DNA of 47,740 nucleotides from Clostridium sp. (GTDB lineage Bacteria > Bacillota > Clostridia > Lachnospirales > Lachnospiraceae). The notes under the pieces are model-generated. The model was not told the DNA's origin and searched no databases. It saw nothing but the letters and a program-made list of their open reading frames with translations. The stretch is from contig JAMPEW010000005.1 of assembly GCA_023664775.1 (NCBI GenBank), positions 42,204 to 89,943 of the forward strand, written 5' to 3'. Below are positions 17,410 through 25,482 of this stretch, piece by piece; within the stretch, counting starts at the first letter, position 1; every line of letters begins with the position of its first letter. The position numbers were made by a program, and so were the translations under genes.

Positions 17410-18354
17410 ATGAAGGTAGGATTTTTATATGCAGGACAGGGCAGCCAGCATGTTGGCATGGGTAAGGATTTGTATGATGCATACCCTGAATTTAAAGAGG
17501 TTTTTGACAATATTACGCTTGATTTTGACGTGAAAAAATGTTGCTTTGAGGGACCGATTGAGCAGCTTGGACAGACAAGGTACACACAGCCTTGTATGGT
17601 TGCATTTGCAGTTGGGGTTACAAAGCTTCTTTTTGCAAAGGGAATTAAGCCGTCCATTGCAGCAGGACTTTCCCTTGGAGAATATTCTGCGCTTTACGCA
17701 TCGGGCGTGTTTGATGAAAAGCAGGTAATAGACCTTGTGGCATACAGGGGAAAATCCATGGAGGAGGCTGTTACGGGACGTGATACAGGAATGATAGCAG
17801 TTATGAGCTTAGACAGGGAGATAATCAAGGAATGCTGTAAGCAGGCAGAGGAGGAATTTGCAGACAATCCATGCCATGTTGCAGAGGTTGCAAATTACAA
17901 TACGCCGGTTCAGGTTACCGTTGCAGGTGACACGCCTGTCATTACAAGAGCAGGAGAGCTTATGATGGAAAAGGGTGCAAGAAGAATTGTACCGATAGCT
18001 GTAAGCGGACCGTTCCACACATCACTTATGAAGCCTGCGGGAGATAAGCTTGCCGAGAGATTTAAGCGTGAAAGCTTTGGCGAAATGTCCTTCCCTGTAC
18101 TTTTCAATGCAACGGGAAAGGAGCTTGAGCAGGGTAAGACGATACCGGAAATGCTGGAGCTTCAGGTACAGAGCAGCGTATATTTTGAGGACTCCATAAA
18201 ATATATGATTGAGCAGGGTGTAGATACATTTGTTGAGATTGGACCGGGTAAGACATTAAGTGGATTTGTCAAGAAAATTGACCGGGCGCTTACGACATAC
18301 TCCGTAGAGGATGTGGACAGTCTGAATGCGGTGCTTGCTGCCCTTGGTGTTTAG
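17410..18354 (+). CDS. fabD: Malonyl-CoA:ACP transacylase
   Basis: 314 residues. FabD loads malonate from CoA to ACP. Motifs: FLYAGQGSQHVGMGKDLY at the start, the nucleophile elbow GLSLGEYSAL with Ser88, the catalytic His in SGPFHTSLM, and the C-terminal EIGPGKTLSGFVKK. Start ATG 17410 with GGAGG just upstream. Complete and of typical length. The 260 bp after it hold several palindromes and no ACP gene, although acpP is often nearby in Firmicute fab clusters. Confidence 0.95.
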   Translation: MKVGFLYAGQGSQHVGMGKDLYDAYPEFKEVFDNITLDFDVKKCCFEGPIEQLGQTRYTQPCMVAFAVGVTKLLFAKGIKPSIAAGLSLGEYSALYASGVFDEKQVIDLVAYRGKSMEEAVTGRDTGMIAVMSLDREIIKECCKQAEEEFADNPCHVAEVANYNTPVQVTVAGDTPVITRAGELMMEKGARRIVPIAVSGPFHTSLMKPAGDKLAERFKRESFGEMSFPVLFNATGKELEQGKTIPEMLELQVQSSVYFEDSIKYMIEQGVDTFVEIGPGKTLSGFVKKIDRALTTYSVEDVDSLNAVLAALGV

Positions 18355-18370
18355 CTTTGGCATTTTTATT

Positions 18371-18421
18371 TTATAAGAAAGTTCTTCGAACTTTCTTATA
18401 AGGCAGGATTAAAAATCCTGC
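18371..18421 (+). repeat. Bipartite palindromic repeat, copy 1
   Basis: Hairpin A is a perfect 14-bp stem TTATAAGAAAGTTC-TTC-GAACTTTCTTATAA (18371-18401); hairpin B is GCAGGATT-AAA-AATCCTGC (18403-18421). The same pair occurs in inverse orientation at 35412-35459. A third small hairpin, AGCGTC-GAA-GACGCT, follows at 18437-18451. No T-tract, so probably a REP-like element rather than a terminator. Confidence 0.7.
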
Positions 18422-18462
18422 TAGGATTCGAACTACAGCGTCGAAGACGCTTTGTTCTAAAG

Positions 18463-18527
18463 CTTGACATGTAACGTGTCATAGGACAAGGAGACTGCCT
18501 ATTTGAAAAGATGAAGCCAAATGGGCA
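18463..18527 (+). repeat. Diverged relative of the double-hairpin element
   Basis: CTTGACATGTAACG resembles CTTGACATGCAGCG of the element at 8981. A second hairpin TGCCTATTTG...CAAATGGGCA (18497-18527) stands where the element's second stem would be. As in the other copies, a purine-rich RBS (AAGGGGAG) and an ATG follow at once. Similarity is only partial. Confidence 0.35.
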
Positions 18528-18538
18528 AGGGGAGTAAT

Positions 18539-18589
18539 ATGCTGATTATTATTATTTTGATATTATTATATCTTAACTATATGCTATAA
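18539..18589 (+). CDS. Hydrophobic 16-residue micro-ORF, doubtful
   Basis: An ATG five bases after AAGGGGAG encodes MLIIIILILLYLNYML and stops at 18587-18589, 26 bp before fabG. A one-helix membrane peptide or leader peptide is possible; AT-rich chance is the alternative. Confidence 0.25.
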   Translation: MLIIIILILLYLNYML

Positions 18590-18614
18590 AAATTTTTAGA
18601 AAGGAATAAAAAGA

Positions 18615-19358
18615 ATGGGTTTGGAAAATAAAACGGCAATTGTAACAGGCGGAAGCCGCGGCATTGGAAGGGCAATCTGCCTCGCACTTGCAAAGGCAGG
18701 GGCAAATGTTGTTACCTGCTATGCACATGGTGCTGAGGGAGCAGATGAAACAGTAAAGCTTTGTGGGGAGCTTGGTGTTCAGGCTATGGCTGTGCAGGCT
18801 GATGTTGCCGTTTCGGAGGATGTAACAAGACTGATAGATACCGTAAAAGAGAAATTTGGCAGCATCGACATACTTGTAAATAATGCAGGCATCACAAGGG
18901 ACAACCTTATCCTAAAAATGAATGAGGCAGATTTTGACCAGGTAATTGACACCAACCTAAAGGGCGCATTTTTATGTATCAAGGGTGTGTCTAAGCTGAT
19001 GCTGAAACAGAGGGCAGGAAGAATAATAAACATAAGCAGTGTTGTCGGCGTGAGAGGCAATGCAGGACAGGTTAATTATTCAGCCAGCAAGGCAGGACTT
19101 ATCGGCATGACAAAATCGGTTGCAAAGGAGCTTGCTTCAAGAGGGATAACCGTAAACGCAGTGGCGCCGGGCTTTATTGAAACGGACATGACTGCAAAGC
19201 TTCCGGAGCCGGTAATTGAGGAAACCATGAAATCCATACCTATGCGCTCAATCGGCAAGGGTGAGGATGTGGCAAATCTCGTGGCATTTCTTGCATCTGA
19301 CGAGGCAAGATATATAACGGGACAGGTAATATGTGTTGACGGCGGCATGGCAATGTAA
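18615..19358 (+). CDS. fabG: 3-oxoacyl-ACP reductase
   Basis: 247 residues, classical short-chain dehydrogenase. It reduces beta-ketoacyl-ACP with NADPH. The cofactor loop TGGSRGIGRA is at 11-20, NNAG near 90, catalytic Ser141/142 in NISSVVG, and Tyr155 with Lys159 in YSASK. The C-terminal ITGQVICVDGGMAM is the family ending. RBS AGAAAGGAA. fabF follows after 24 bp. Confidence 0.95.
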   Translation: MGLENKTAIVTGGSRGIGRAICLALAKAGANVVTCYAHGAEGADETVKLCGELGVQAMAVQADVAVSEDVTRLIDTVKEKFGSIDILVNNAGITRDNLILKMNEADFDQVIDTNLKGAFLCIKGVSKLMLKQRAGRIINISSVVGVRGNAGQVNYSASKAGLIGMTKSVAKELASRGITVNAVAPGFIETDMTAKLPEPVIEETMKSIPMRSIGKGEDVANLVAFLASDEARYITGQVICVDGGMAM

Positions 19359-19382
19359 TTTATGAGTGAAAAGGAGTTTTGT

Positions 19383-20621
19383 ATGAAAAGACGAGTAGTT
19401 ATAACAGGCATGGGTACGGTAAATCCATTGGGAAACAATCTTAAGGATACGTGGGAAAACGTAAAAAAGGGCGTGTGCGGAATCGGACCTATAACAAGAA
19501 TAGACGTTACGAACCATGCAGTTAAGGTGGCAGGCGAGGTCAAGGAGTTTGATTCGTCAGCTGTGATAGATAAAAAGGAAGCTAGAAGGCTGGACCGATA
19601 TTCCCAGCTTGCGCTTGTGGCGGCTGACGAGGCATTTAACAACAGTGGACTTGACATGGAAAAAGAGGACCAAGCTCGTTGTGGTGTCATTTTTTCCAGT
19701 GGAATCGGCGGCTTGGAAACGACAGAGGCAAATATGGTTACCGGTCAGAGACGTGGCTTTGACAAGGTTTCACCATTTTACATTCCTATGACAATCGCTA
19801 ATATGGCAGCAGGAAACATTGCAATACGTTTTGGCTTCAAGGGCATGTGTACTTGTGTTGTTACTGCATGTGCCAGTGGAAATAATGCAATCGGAGACGG
19901 GTTTCATTATGTAAGGGATGGATATGCTGATGTTATGATATGCGGCGGCTCTGAAAGCTGTATAACAGATCTTGGAATCGGCGGCTTTACAGCTATGCAG
20001 GCACTTAATACGACTGACAACCCTAGCAGGGCTTCCATTCCTTTTGACAAGGAGAGAGCCGGTTTTGTTATGGGAGAAGGTGCTGCGGCGCTTGTCATTG
20101 AGGAATATGAGCATGCCAAAGCCCGTGGGGCAAAAATCTACGGCGAGCTTGTCGGCTATGGTGCAACCTGTGATGCGTACCATATCACTGCACCTGAACC
20201 AAATGGTGCAGGCGGAGCTGCATGCATGACGATGGCAATGAAGGATGCGGGCATACAGCCTTCTGATATTGGATATATAAATGCGCACGGAACATCAACA
20301 CATTTAAATGATTCAGGTGAGACAAAGGCAATAAAGGCAGCCTTTGGCGACCACGCATATAAGCTTATGGTAAGCTCCACAAAGTCTATGACAGGACACC
20401 TTCTTGGAGGAAGCGGGGCTGTGGAGGCTGTATTTACCACAATGGCTCTGCATGACGGATTTATACCTGCAACAATAAATTATCAGGTTCCTGATGAGGA
20501 GTGCGACCTTGACATTGTTCCAAATGAGGGAAGAAATGTGCAGGTGGAGTATGCCGCATCAAATTCCCTTGGTTTTGGTGGACACAATGCATGTATCATT
20601 ATTAAGAAGTGGGAGGAATAG
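19383..20621 (+). CDS. fabF: Beta-ketoacyl-ACP synthase II
   Basis: 412 residues. FabF elongates acyl-ACP by condensation with malonyl-ACP. The Cys-His-His triad is clear: Cys163 in VTACASGNNAIG, His in NAHGTSTHLND and His in TKSMTGHLLGGSG; the end NSLGFGGHNACIIIKKW is typical. Start placed at ATG 19383 because AAGGAG sits six bases before it and the protein then begins MKRRVVITGMG; the ATG at 19362 lacks an RBS. fabZ follows with 2 bp between stop and start. Confidence 0.95.
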   Translation: MKRRVVITGMGTVNPLGNNLKDTWENVKKGVCGIGPITRIDVTNHAVKVAGEVKEFDSSAVIDKKEARRLDRYSQLALVAADEAFNNSGLDMEKEDQARCGVIFSSGIGGLETTEANMVTGQRRGFDKVSPFYIPMTIANMAAGNIAIRFGFKGMCTCVVTACASGNNAIGDGFHYVRDGYADVMICGGSESCITDLGIGGFTAMQALNTTDNPSRASIPFDKERAGFVMGEGAAALVIEEYEHAKARGAKIYGELVGYGATCDAYHITAPEPNGAGGAACMTMAMKDAGIQPSDIGYINAHGTSTHLNDSGETKAIKAAFGDHAYKLMVSSTKSMTGHLLGGSGAVEAVFTTMALHDGFIPATINYQVPDEECDLDIVPNEGRNVQVEYAASNSLGFGGHNACIIIKKWEE

Positions 20622-20623
20622 AT

Positions 20624-21052
20624 ATGGAGCTTAATTCAAATCAAATTCAGGAGATACTTCCACATAGATACCCATTTCAGCTTGTTGACAGGGTTACGGA
20701 TTATGAGCCGGGGAAATGGGCAAAGGGTGTCAAATGTGTTTCCGTAAATGAAATGCAGTTTTTGGGACATTTCCCACAGCAGCATGTTATGCCCGGCGTG
20801 CTTGTTGTTGAGGCACTTGCACAGGTAGGCGCAATCGCCATTTTGACGGAAGAAGAAAATAAGGGCAAAATTGTTTTCTTTGGCGGCATAAAGAATGCAA
20901 GGTTTAAAAAGCAGATTGTTCCGGGTGATGTCATAGAGATGGAATGTGAGCTTACGGAACGGAAGGGACCTGTGGGCTACGGAAAGGCAACTGCAAGGGT
21001 AGATGGAAAGGTTGCGGTAATTGCAGAGCTTACATTTGCAATACAAAGCTAG
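20624..21052 (+). CDS. fabZ: 3-hydroxyacyl-ACP dehydratase
   Basis: 142 residues, hotdog fold. FabZ removes water from 3-hydroxyacyl-ACP. LPHRYPFQLVDRV near the N-terminus is the family signature; His49 in GHFPQQHVMPG and Glu63 in VVEALAQ are the catalytic pair. The RBS GGGAGGAA lies within the last fabF codons, which fixes the start at 20624 and implies coupling. It is the last fatty-acid gene of the operon; no accB stands between fabF and fabZ as in many relatives. Confidence 0.95.
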   Translation: MELNSNQIQEILPHRYPFQLVDRVTDYEPGKWAKGVKCVSVNEMQFLGHFPQQHVMPGVLVVEALAQVGAIAILTEEENKGKIVFFGGIKNARFKKQIVPGDVIEMECELTERKGPVGYGKATARVDGKVAVIAELTFAIQS

Positions 21053-21108
21053 GATGACGGTGCTTGAATTGGATGCGGGCGGCCCAATTAAGAATAAGGA
21101 GTCAGCGT

Positions 21109-21762
21109 ATGGATATTACAGATAAATATGATATTTTTTTGTTTGACCTTGATGGGACGCTTACAGATACGGGACCAGGCATCAGAAATTCGGTTGCGTT
21201 TGCGTTGAAGCAGCAGGGCATTGACGTTGACGATATGTCAGAATTAAACAAATTTATAGGTCCGCCCCTGTTTGATTCCTTCCAAAGCTTTTATGGAATG
21301 AATGATGAACAGGCGGCTAAGGCTGTAGCTGATTACCGCAGCGTTTATGCAAAAAAAGGCATTTATGAAAATAATATATATGACGGCATGAGGGAGCTGC
21401 TCAAGGCTCTTTTTGACATGGGAAAAACCCTTGCAGTTGCAACCTCAAAGCCTGAAAAATTTGCCGGGCTTATTGTGGATGACCTTCAAATCAGTCAGTA
21501 TTTTAAGCTTGTAGCAGGTGCCGACATGGAGGGAAAGCGGAACAAAAAGCGCGTGGTTATCGAATATGCCCTTGATGCCCTTCGTGCTACAGATAAAGAT
21601 AAGGTGCTTATGATTGGAGACACAAGGTTTGACGTCATTGGAGCTAAGGAATGTGGTGTTGACTGCCTCGGGGTTTTGTTTGGATATGGAAGCAGACAGG
21701 AGCTTGAGGACGCAGGGGCAGCATATATTTGTGGAGATGTTCCGTCTATCCTTATGCTCTGA
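21109..21762 (+). CDS. HAD-superfamily phosphatase, phosphoglycolate phosphatase-like
   Basis: 217 residues. Motif I FLFDLDGTLTDTGPGI (nucleophile and acid Asp), motif II VATSKPEKF, and motif IV MIGDTRFDVIGAKECGVDCLGV are intact, with a four-helix cap between I and II, as in subfamily IA enzymes (Gph, PpaX, 5'-nucleotidases). Substrate cannot be told from the sequence. Start at ATG 21109, nine bases after AAGGAG; the in-frame ATG 21064 lacks one. It follows fabZ by 56 bp and may be carried on the same transcript, ending at the terminator that overlaps its stop codon. Confidence 0.85.
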   Translation: MDITDKYDIFLFDLDGTLTDTGPGIRNSVAFALKQQGIDVDDMSELNKFIGPPLFDSFQSFYGMNDEQAAKAVADYRSVYAKKGIYENNIYDGMRELLKALFDMGKTLAVATSKPEKFAGLIVDDLQISQYFKLVAGADMEGKRNKKRVVIEYALDALRATDKDKVLMIGDTRFDVIGAKECGVDCLGVLFGYGSRQELEDAGAAYICGDVPSILML

Positions 21763-21785
21763 TAAGCAGGAGAGCATATTTTTTT
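21754..21785 (+). terminator. Terminator overlapping the HAD gene stop
   Basis: ATGCTCT and AGAGCAT form a 7-bp stem around GATAAGCAGG, followed by ATTTTTTT. It probably ends the acc-fab-HAD transcript. Confidence 0.7.
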
Positions 21786-21918
21786 AATGCATAATCTGAC
21801 CATATAAAAAATAATTAAAATGGGGCTTTTCAATAATGTCAAACAAGGTTAAACTTGTGAGAAATGAAAAGCAAAACCACAGTGCCGAAGTCATTGTGTT
21901 GTAAAGGAGGATTATGCT

Positions 21919-22749
21919 ATGTCATATAAAAGAATACTTACAATTCAGGATATTTCATGCTTGGGACAGTGCTCGCTTACGGTCGCACTTCCAATTTTGT
22001 CTGCATGCGGTCATGAAACCTGTGTGCTTCCTTCAGCAGTTTTATCTACCCATACAGGAGGCTTTACAGGCTATACCTTCAGAGATTTAACCGAGGATAT
22101 GCCTGATATTTTAAACCATTGGAAAAAGGAAAGCATTACCTTTGATGCATTTTATACAGGCTATCTTGGAAGCATAAAGCAGATTGATTATGTCACTGAA
22201 ATTATGAAATCAGTTGGAAAAGAAGCTAGTATGCGTATTGTTGACCCTGCAATGGCAGACGGCGGCAAGCTCTATCCGGGCTTTGATGATGAATTTGCCA
22301 AGGCAATGGGACGGTTGTGCGAGGAGGCGGATATTATACTTCCAAACATAACGGAGGCATGCTTTATAACAGGTATGCCATATGAGGAAAATTATGACAG
22401 GGAATATATTGATGCTTTGATTGCGAACCTTATTAAAAATAAAGAAAAGACAGTTATTTTGACAGGCATAGGCTTTGATGCCGACAGCACTGGCGTAATG
22501 GTGTATGAGGCAGGAGAAACGAAATATTATAAGCATGAGAAGATAAGCAATGGCTGTCACGGAACGGGTGACATATATGCATCTGCATTTGTAGGAGCAC
22601 ATTTAAAGGGGAAATCCCCATATGATGCGGCTGTGATTGCGGCTGATTATACCGTTGAATGTATTAAAGAAACAATATCGGATAAAACACATTGGTATGG
22701 TGCAAAGTTTGAGCCTGTGCTCGGAAATCTTATAAAAAAACTTTCATAA
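21919..22749 (+). CDS. Pyridoxamine/pyridoxal kinase
   Basis: 276 residues, ribokinase fold. It phosphorylates B6 vitamers in the salvage route to pyridoxal phosphate. QDISCLGQCSLTVALPILSA with the STHTGGF substrate loop, DPAMADGGKLY, LPNITEACFITG and the anion-hole/catalytic GCHGTGDIYASAF are all present, as in PdxY-type enzymes. RBS AAAGGAGG before the ATG. It stands alone between a terminator and a long hairpin. Confidence 0.88.
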   Translation: MSYKRILTIQDISCLGQCSLTVALPILSACGHETCVLPSAVLSTHTGGFTGYTFRDLTEDMPDILNHWKKESITFDAFYTGYLGSIKQIDYVTEIMKSVGKEASMRIVDPAMADGGKLYPGFDDEFAKAMGRLCEEADIILPNITEACFITGMPYEENYDREYIDALIANLIKNKEKTVILTGIGFDADSTGVMVYEAGETKYYKHEKISNGCHGTGDIYASAFVGAHLKGKSPYDAAVIAADYTVECIKETISDKTHWYGAKFEPVLGNLIKKLS

Positions 22750-22752
22750 GCA

Positions 22753-22810
22753 ATGAATCGCCGCAGTAGGGATTTTATGTGTGCCTAAAATCCTTGCTGC
22801 GGCAGTTCAT
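22753..22810. other. Long hairpin after the pyridoxamine kinase gene
   Basis: ATGAA, GCCGCAG and GGATTTTA (22753-22777) pair with TAAAATCC, CTGCGGC and TTCAT (22786-22810), giving 20 bp with small internal loops. There is no T-tract; the RBS of the next gene follows. It may be a REP-like palindrome or an mRNA stabiliser. Confidence 0.6.
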
Positions 22811-22834
22811 CGTACATACGAAAGGAGCTTTTAG

Positions 22835-23038
22835 ATGGCAGAAAAAAAGAAAAAGAAGGAAAGGCAGTCAAGCTGTGATTCCTGTGCATACTATATGTAT
22901 GATGATGAATATGAGTGTTATGTCTGCGACGTGAATCTTGACGAGGACGAGATGTCAAGATTTATGTCGGATACGTTTTATAATTGTCCTTATTATAAAT
23001 ATGGGGACGAATACAGCGTTGTAAGAAAACAGATGTAG
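22835..23038 (+). CDS. Small Cys-rich protein, DUF6472-like
   Basis: 67 residues: a Lys-rich start, then CDSC, CYVC and a single Cys in YNCPYY, among acidic residues (LDEDEMSRFM). The spacing suggests a small zinc site. I recall similar Lachnospiraceae proteins as family DUF6472, but this was not checked. RBS AAAGGAG. Cytoplasmic by composition; function unknown. Confidence 0.7.
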   Translation: MAEKKKKKERQSSCDSCAYYMYDDEYECYVCDVNLDEDEMSRFMSDTFYNCPYYKYGDEYSVVRKQM

Positions 23039-23075
23039 CACATATATGAATTAAAACATAAAAACTGTATAACCT

Positions 23076-23216
23076 ACTCCTTATCTATTTGTTTTTAGGA
23101 TGAGAAAACGTACTATTAAAGTGCAGTTGTACAACACAGGCAATATCACAAGAAAGATATTGTACGTCCTAAGAACAATATACGTCACTGTACGTTTGCA
23201 AAAGTAGATAAGGAGT
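23076..23216 (+). promoter_or_regulatory. Structured leader or IR element that pairs with the gpr ribosome-binding site
   Basis: A perfect 12-bp inverted repeat, ACTCCTTATCTA (23076-23087) with TAGATAAGGAGT (23205-23216), bounds 141 bp. Its right arm contains the RBS AAGGAG of gpr. Inside are AAACGTAC/GTACGTTT (23106-23113 with 23190-23197), CAATATC/GATATTG (23141-23162) and the palindrome GTTGTACAAC. A further pairing, TTAGGATG/CGTCCTAA (23095-23102 with 23165-23172), crosses the second stem and so gives a pseudoknot or an alternative fold. Confidence 0.6.
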
Positions 23217-23223
23217 TATTTTT

Positions 23224-24126
23224 ATGGATAGATTTATACGAACTGACCTTGCCGTTGAACTGAAGGAGGATTTGAATCAGGAGGACTGCCTTGACGGAGT
23301 AAGCCTGTCCTCTTATGTGGAATACGGAGTAAATGTCAGTAAAATCACAGTAAAAAATAAAGCGGGAGCCAAGCTTTTAGGAAAACCTATAGGAAATTAC
23401 ATTACCCTTGAAAATAAGGAGCTTTTGCAGGCGGATGAAAGCATACATGAGCAGTTTCTGCAGGTGCTTTACAATAATTTGGAGGACATGCTTCAGGATG
23501 CAAAAAATATACTTGTTGTCGGACTTGGAAACAGGGATGTAACGCCCGATGCACTTGGACCATATGTTGTTGATAATCTTTTTATTACAAGACATTTGAT
23601 ACAGGAAAAGCTTATAAAGGATACGAAAGTTTTAAGTGCAATTTCTCCGGGTGTTATGGCACAGACAGGCGTGGAAACCTTGTACATTTTAAAGGGCATC
23701 TGCAAGGAGGTTCAGCCCGATGTTATCATTGCAGTTGACGCACTGGCGGCCAGGGAGCCGTCAAGGCTTAACACTACAATACAGCTTTGCGATACAGGCA
23801 TAAGTCCCGGTTCAGGGGTGGGAAACCACAGGTTATCTTTAAATGAGGAAACCTTGGGAGTAAAGGTAATTGCAATCGGCGTTCCCACAGTTATTTCCGT
23901 CACATCGATTATAAGCGAGGCAATGGAAGCCATGGTGAATGAGCTTTCCACGAGAGAGGACAAGCATTACGAAATGGATTTCGACGACAGTGAAAAATTC
24001 GATTTGGTAAGCAGGCTTGTGTCACCTGAGCTTGCAACGATGTTTGTGACGCCAAAGAATATAGATGAGTCCGTAAAAAGAATAAGCTATACAATATCTG
24101 AGGCAATAAACAGCTTCATAGAATGA
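23224..24126 (+). CDS. gpr: Germination protease, GPR endopeptidase
   Basis: 300 residues. GPR degrades small acid-soluble spore proteins at germination; it is made in the forespore as a zymogen that cuts its own N-terminal propeptide. The start FIRTDLAVELKED fits the propeptide region. VVGLGNRDVTPDALGP, ISPGVMAQTGVET, DALAAREPSRLNTTIQLCDTG and SPGSGVGNHR are family motifs that include the active-site Asp residues. spoIIP and lepA follow in the order common in Clostridia. Its RBS lies in the right arm of a strong inverted repeat, so translation may be controlled by leader folding. Confidence 0.93.
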   Translation: MDRFIRTDLAVELKEDLNQEDCLDGVSLSSYVEYGVNVSKITVKNKAGAKLLGKPIGNYITLENKELLQADESIHEQFLQVLYNNLEDMLQDAKNILVVGLGNRDVTPDALGPYVVDNLFITRHLIQEKLIKDTKVLSAISPGVMAQTGVETLYILKGICKEVQPDVIIAVDALAAREPSRLNTTIQLCDTGISPGSGVGNHRLSLNEETLGVKVIAIGVPTVISVTSIISEAMEAMVNELSTREDKHYEMDFDDSEKFDLVSRLVSPELATMFVTPKNIDESVKRISYTISEAINSFIE

Positions 24127-24184
24127 TAAGACAATCTTCCAAAGTTTTATAGAATGATAAAATAAATCAGGCATATAATTAAAT

Positions 24185-25366
24185 ATGGAAAAAATCAGGT
24201 CAGGAATTATAATTATTTTCATATTGCTTTCTTGTATTACATGTATGCTTCTTATCGCAACTGATTTGTCTGCTATGGTGCTTACCGATTTAAAAAATGA
24301 AATGCTTATCTGCTCCGAGGATGTGGAAAGGAAAGAGCAGTGGCTTCTCAATAACATTGTGCCTATTGTTGCCGTGGAGGATCATGCATTTGCTGACAGC
24401 TTTCTGTTTGGGGACAGAGGATTTGTATCCGATGAGGATATTATGAATCCTGCGGACTATATTTCCACACAGTCAGATGCAATACTTACAATGGAGACGG
24501 GCACTTCTACCTCTGCGTCAAAGGAGGAAAACGGACAGTCAGATGTAACGGAGGCTTCTGCAATTTCAGATATCGTTGGTATTCATTATACGATGGAGCA
24601 GCTTATGGATTACGAATTTTTAGTATCTAACTGCTATACTGTAGCGCAATCCACCAGCATAAATCCTGATGAGATAAACGGCGAGGCACTTATGTCAAAG
24701 GATTTTAGCATTGACCTTTCAGGAGACGAATATAAAATTTTAATCTATCACACCCATGGAAGCGAAGCTTTTGCTGACAGCCGTGAAGGGGTTACGGAGG
24801 ATACTATAATAGGGATAGGTGATGAGCTTACAAGAATACTTGAGGAAGACTATGGCATAAGGGTTTATCACGACAGAACGGTGTATGATATGGTTGACGG
24901 TGTTTTAGACAGAAGCTACGCATACGATTTGTCCCGTGAGGGAGTAAAAGCTATATTGGAGGAGTATCCGTCCATCGAGGTTATCATTGACCTTCACAGG
25001 GACGGCGTGCGGGAGGATCTGCATCTTGTCAGGGTTATCAATGGAAAGCCTACGGCACAGATTATGTTTTTCAATGGCGTAAGCAGGCTGAATGTGAACG
25101 GTGATATTGAGTCAATGAATAATCCAAATAAAATCGACAATCTTGCCTTCAGCCTTCAGCTTCATTTATCGGGAAAGGCAAAATATGGGGATTTAATGCG
25201 CCGCATATACATAAGCGGTTATAGGTATAACCTTGATTTGATGCCGAGAGCAACCTTGATTGAGCTTGGGGCGCAGACGAATACCGTTGAGGAGGCAAGA
25301 AATGCAATGATACCGCTGGCAGATATTTTAAATGATGTTTTGAGTGGACAAAATAAAGTTCAGTAG
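24185..25366 (+). CDS. spoIIP: Stage II sporulation protein P
   Basis: 393 residues. SpoIIP is the membrane-bound amidase/endopeptidase that, with SpoIID and SpoIIM, thins septal peptidoglycan during engulfment. One N-terminal membrane segment (IIIIFILLSCITCMLLIA) is followed by a low-complexity Ser/Thr/Glu linker and the amidase domain with ILIYHTHGSEAF (zinc His and Glu), IDLHRDGV and the Glu in ATLIELGAQTNT. The RBS before ATG 24185 is weak. The gene is complete and shows that the host lineage keeps sporulation genes. Confidence 0.92.
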   Translation: MEKIRSGIIIIFILLSCITCMLLIATDLSAMVLTDLKNEMLICSEDVERKEQWLLNNIVPIVAVEDHAFADSFLFGDRGFVSDEDIMNPADYISTQSDAILTMETGTSTSASKEENGQSDVTEASAISDIVGIHYTMEQLMDYEFLVSNCYTVAQSTSINPDEINGEALMSKDFSIDLSGDEYKILIYHTHGSEAFADSREGVTEDTIIGIGDELTRILEEDYGIRVYHDRTVYDMVDGVLDRSYAYDLSREGVKAILEEYPSIEVIIDLHRDGVREDLHLVRVINGKPTAQIMFFNGVSRLNVNGDIESMNNPNKIDNLAFSLQLHLSGKAKYGDLMRRIYISGYRYNLDLMPRATLIELGAQTNTVEEARNAMIPLADILNDVLSGQNKVQ

Positions 25367-25416
25367 TTGTAATTAACGTGCCGAGTATGATAGAATGAAC
25401 GCATAAATGCGAACGC

Positions 25417-25470
25417 AGTTACGAAGAACATTCGATGACGGCTTGCAGTCAATCGAATGTTCAAGTAACT
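25417..25470. other. Long hairpin before the lepA repeat array
   Basis: AGTTAC + GAACATTCGAT + GAC pair with GTC + ATCGAATGTTC + GTAACT around GGCTTGCA: 20 bp with small internal loops. No T-tract. It directly precedes the 51-bp repeats and may be the edge of the same element. Confidence 0.65.
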
Positions 25471-25482
25471 ATGTGAGTGTAA

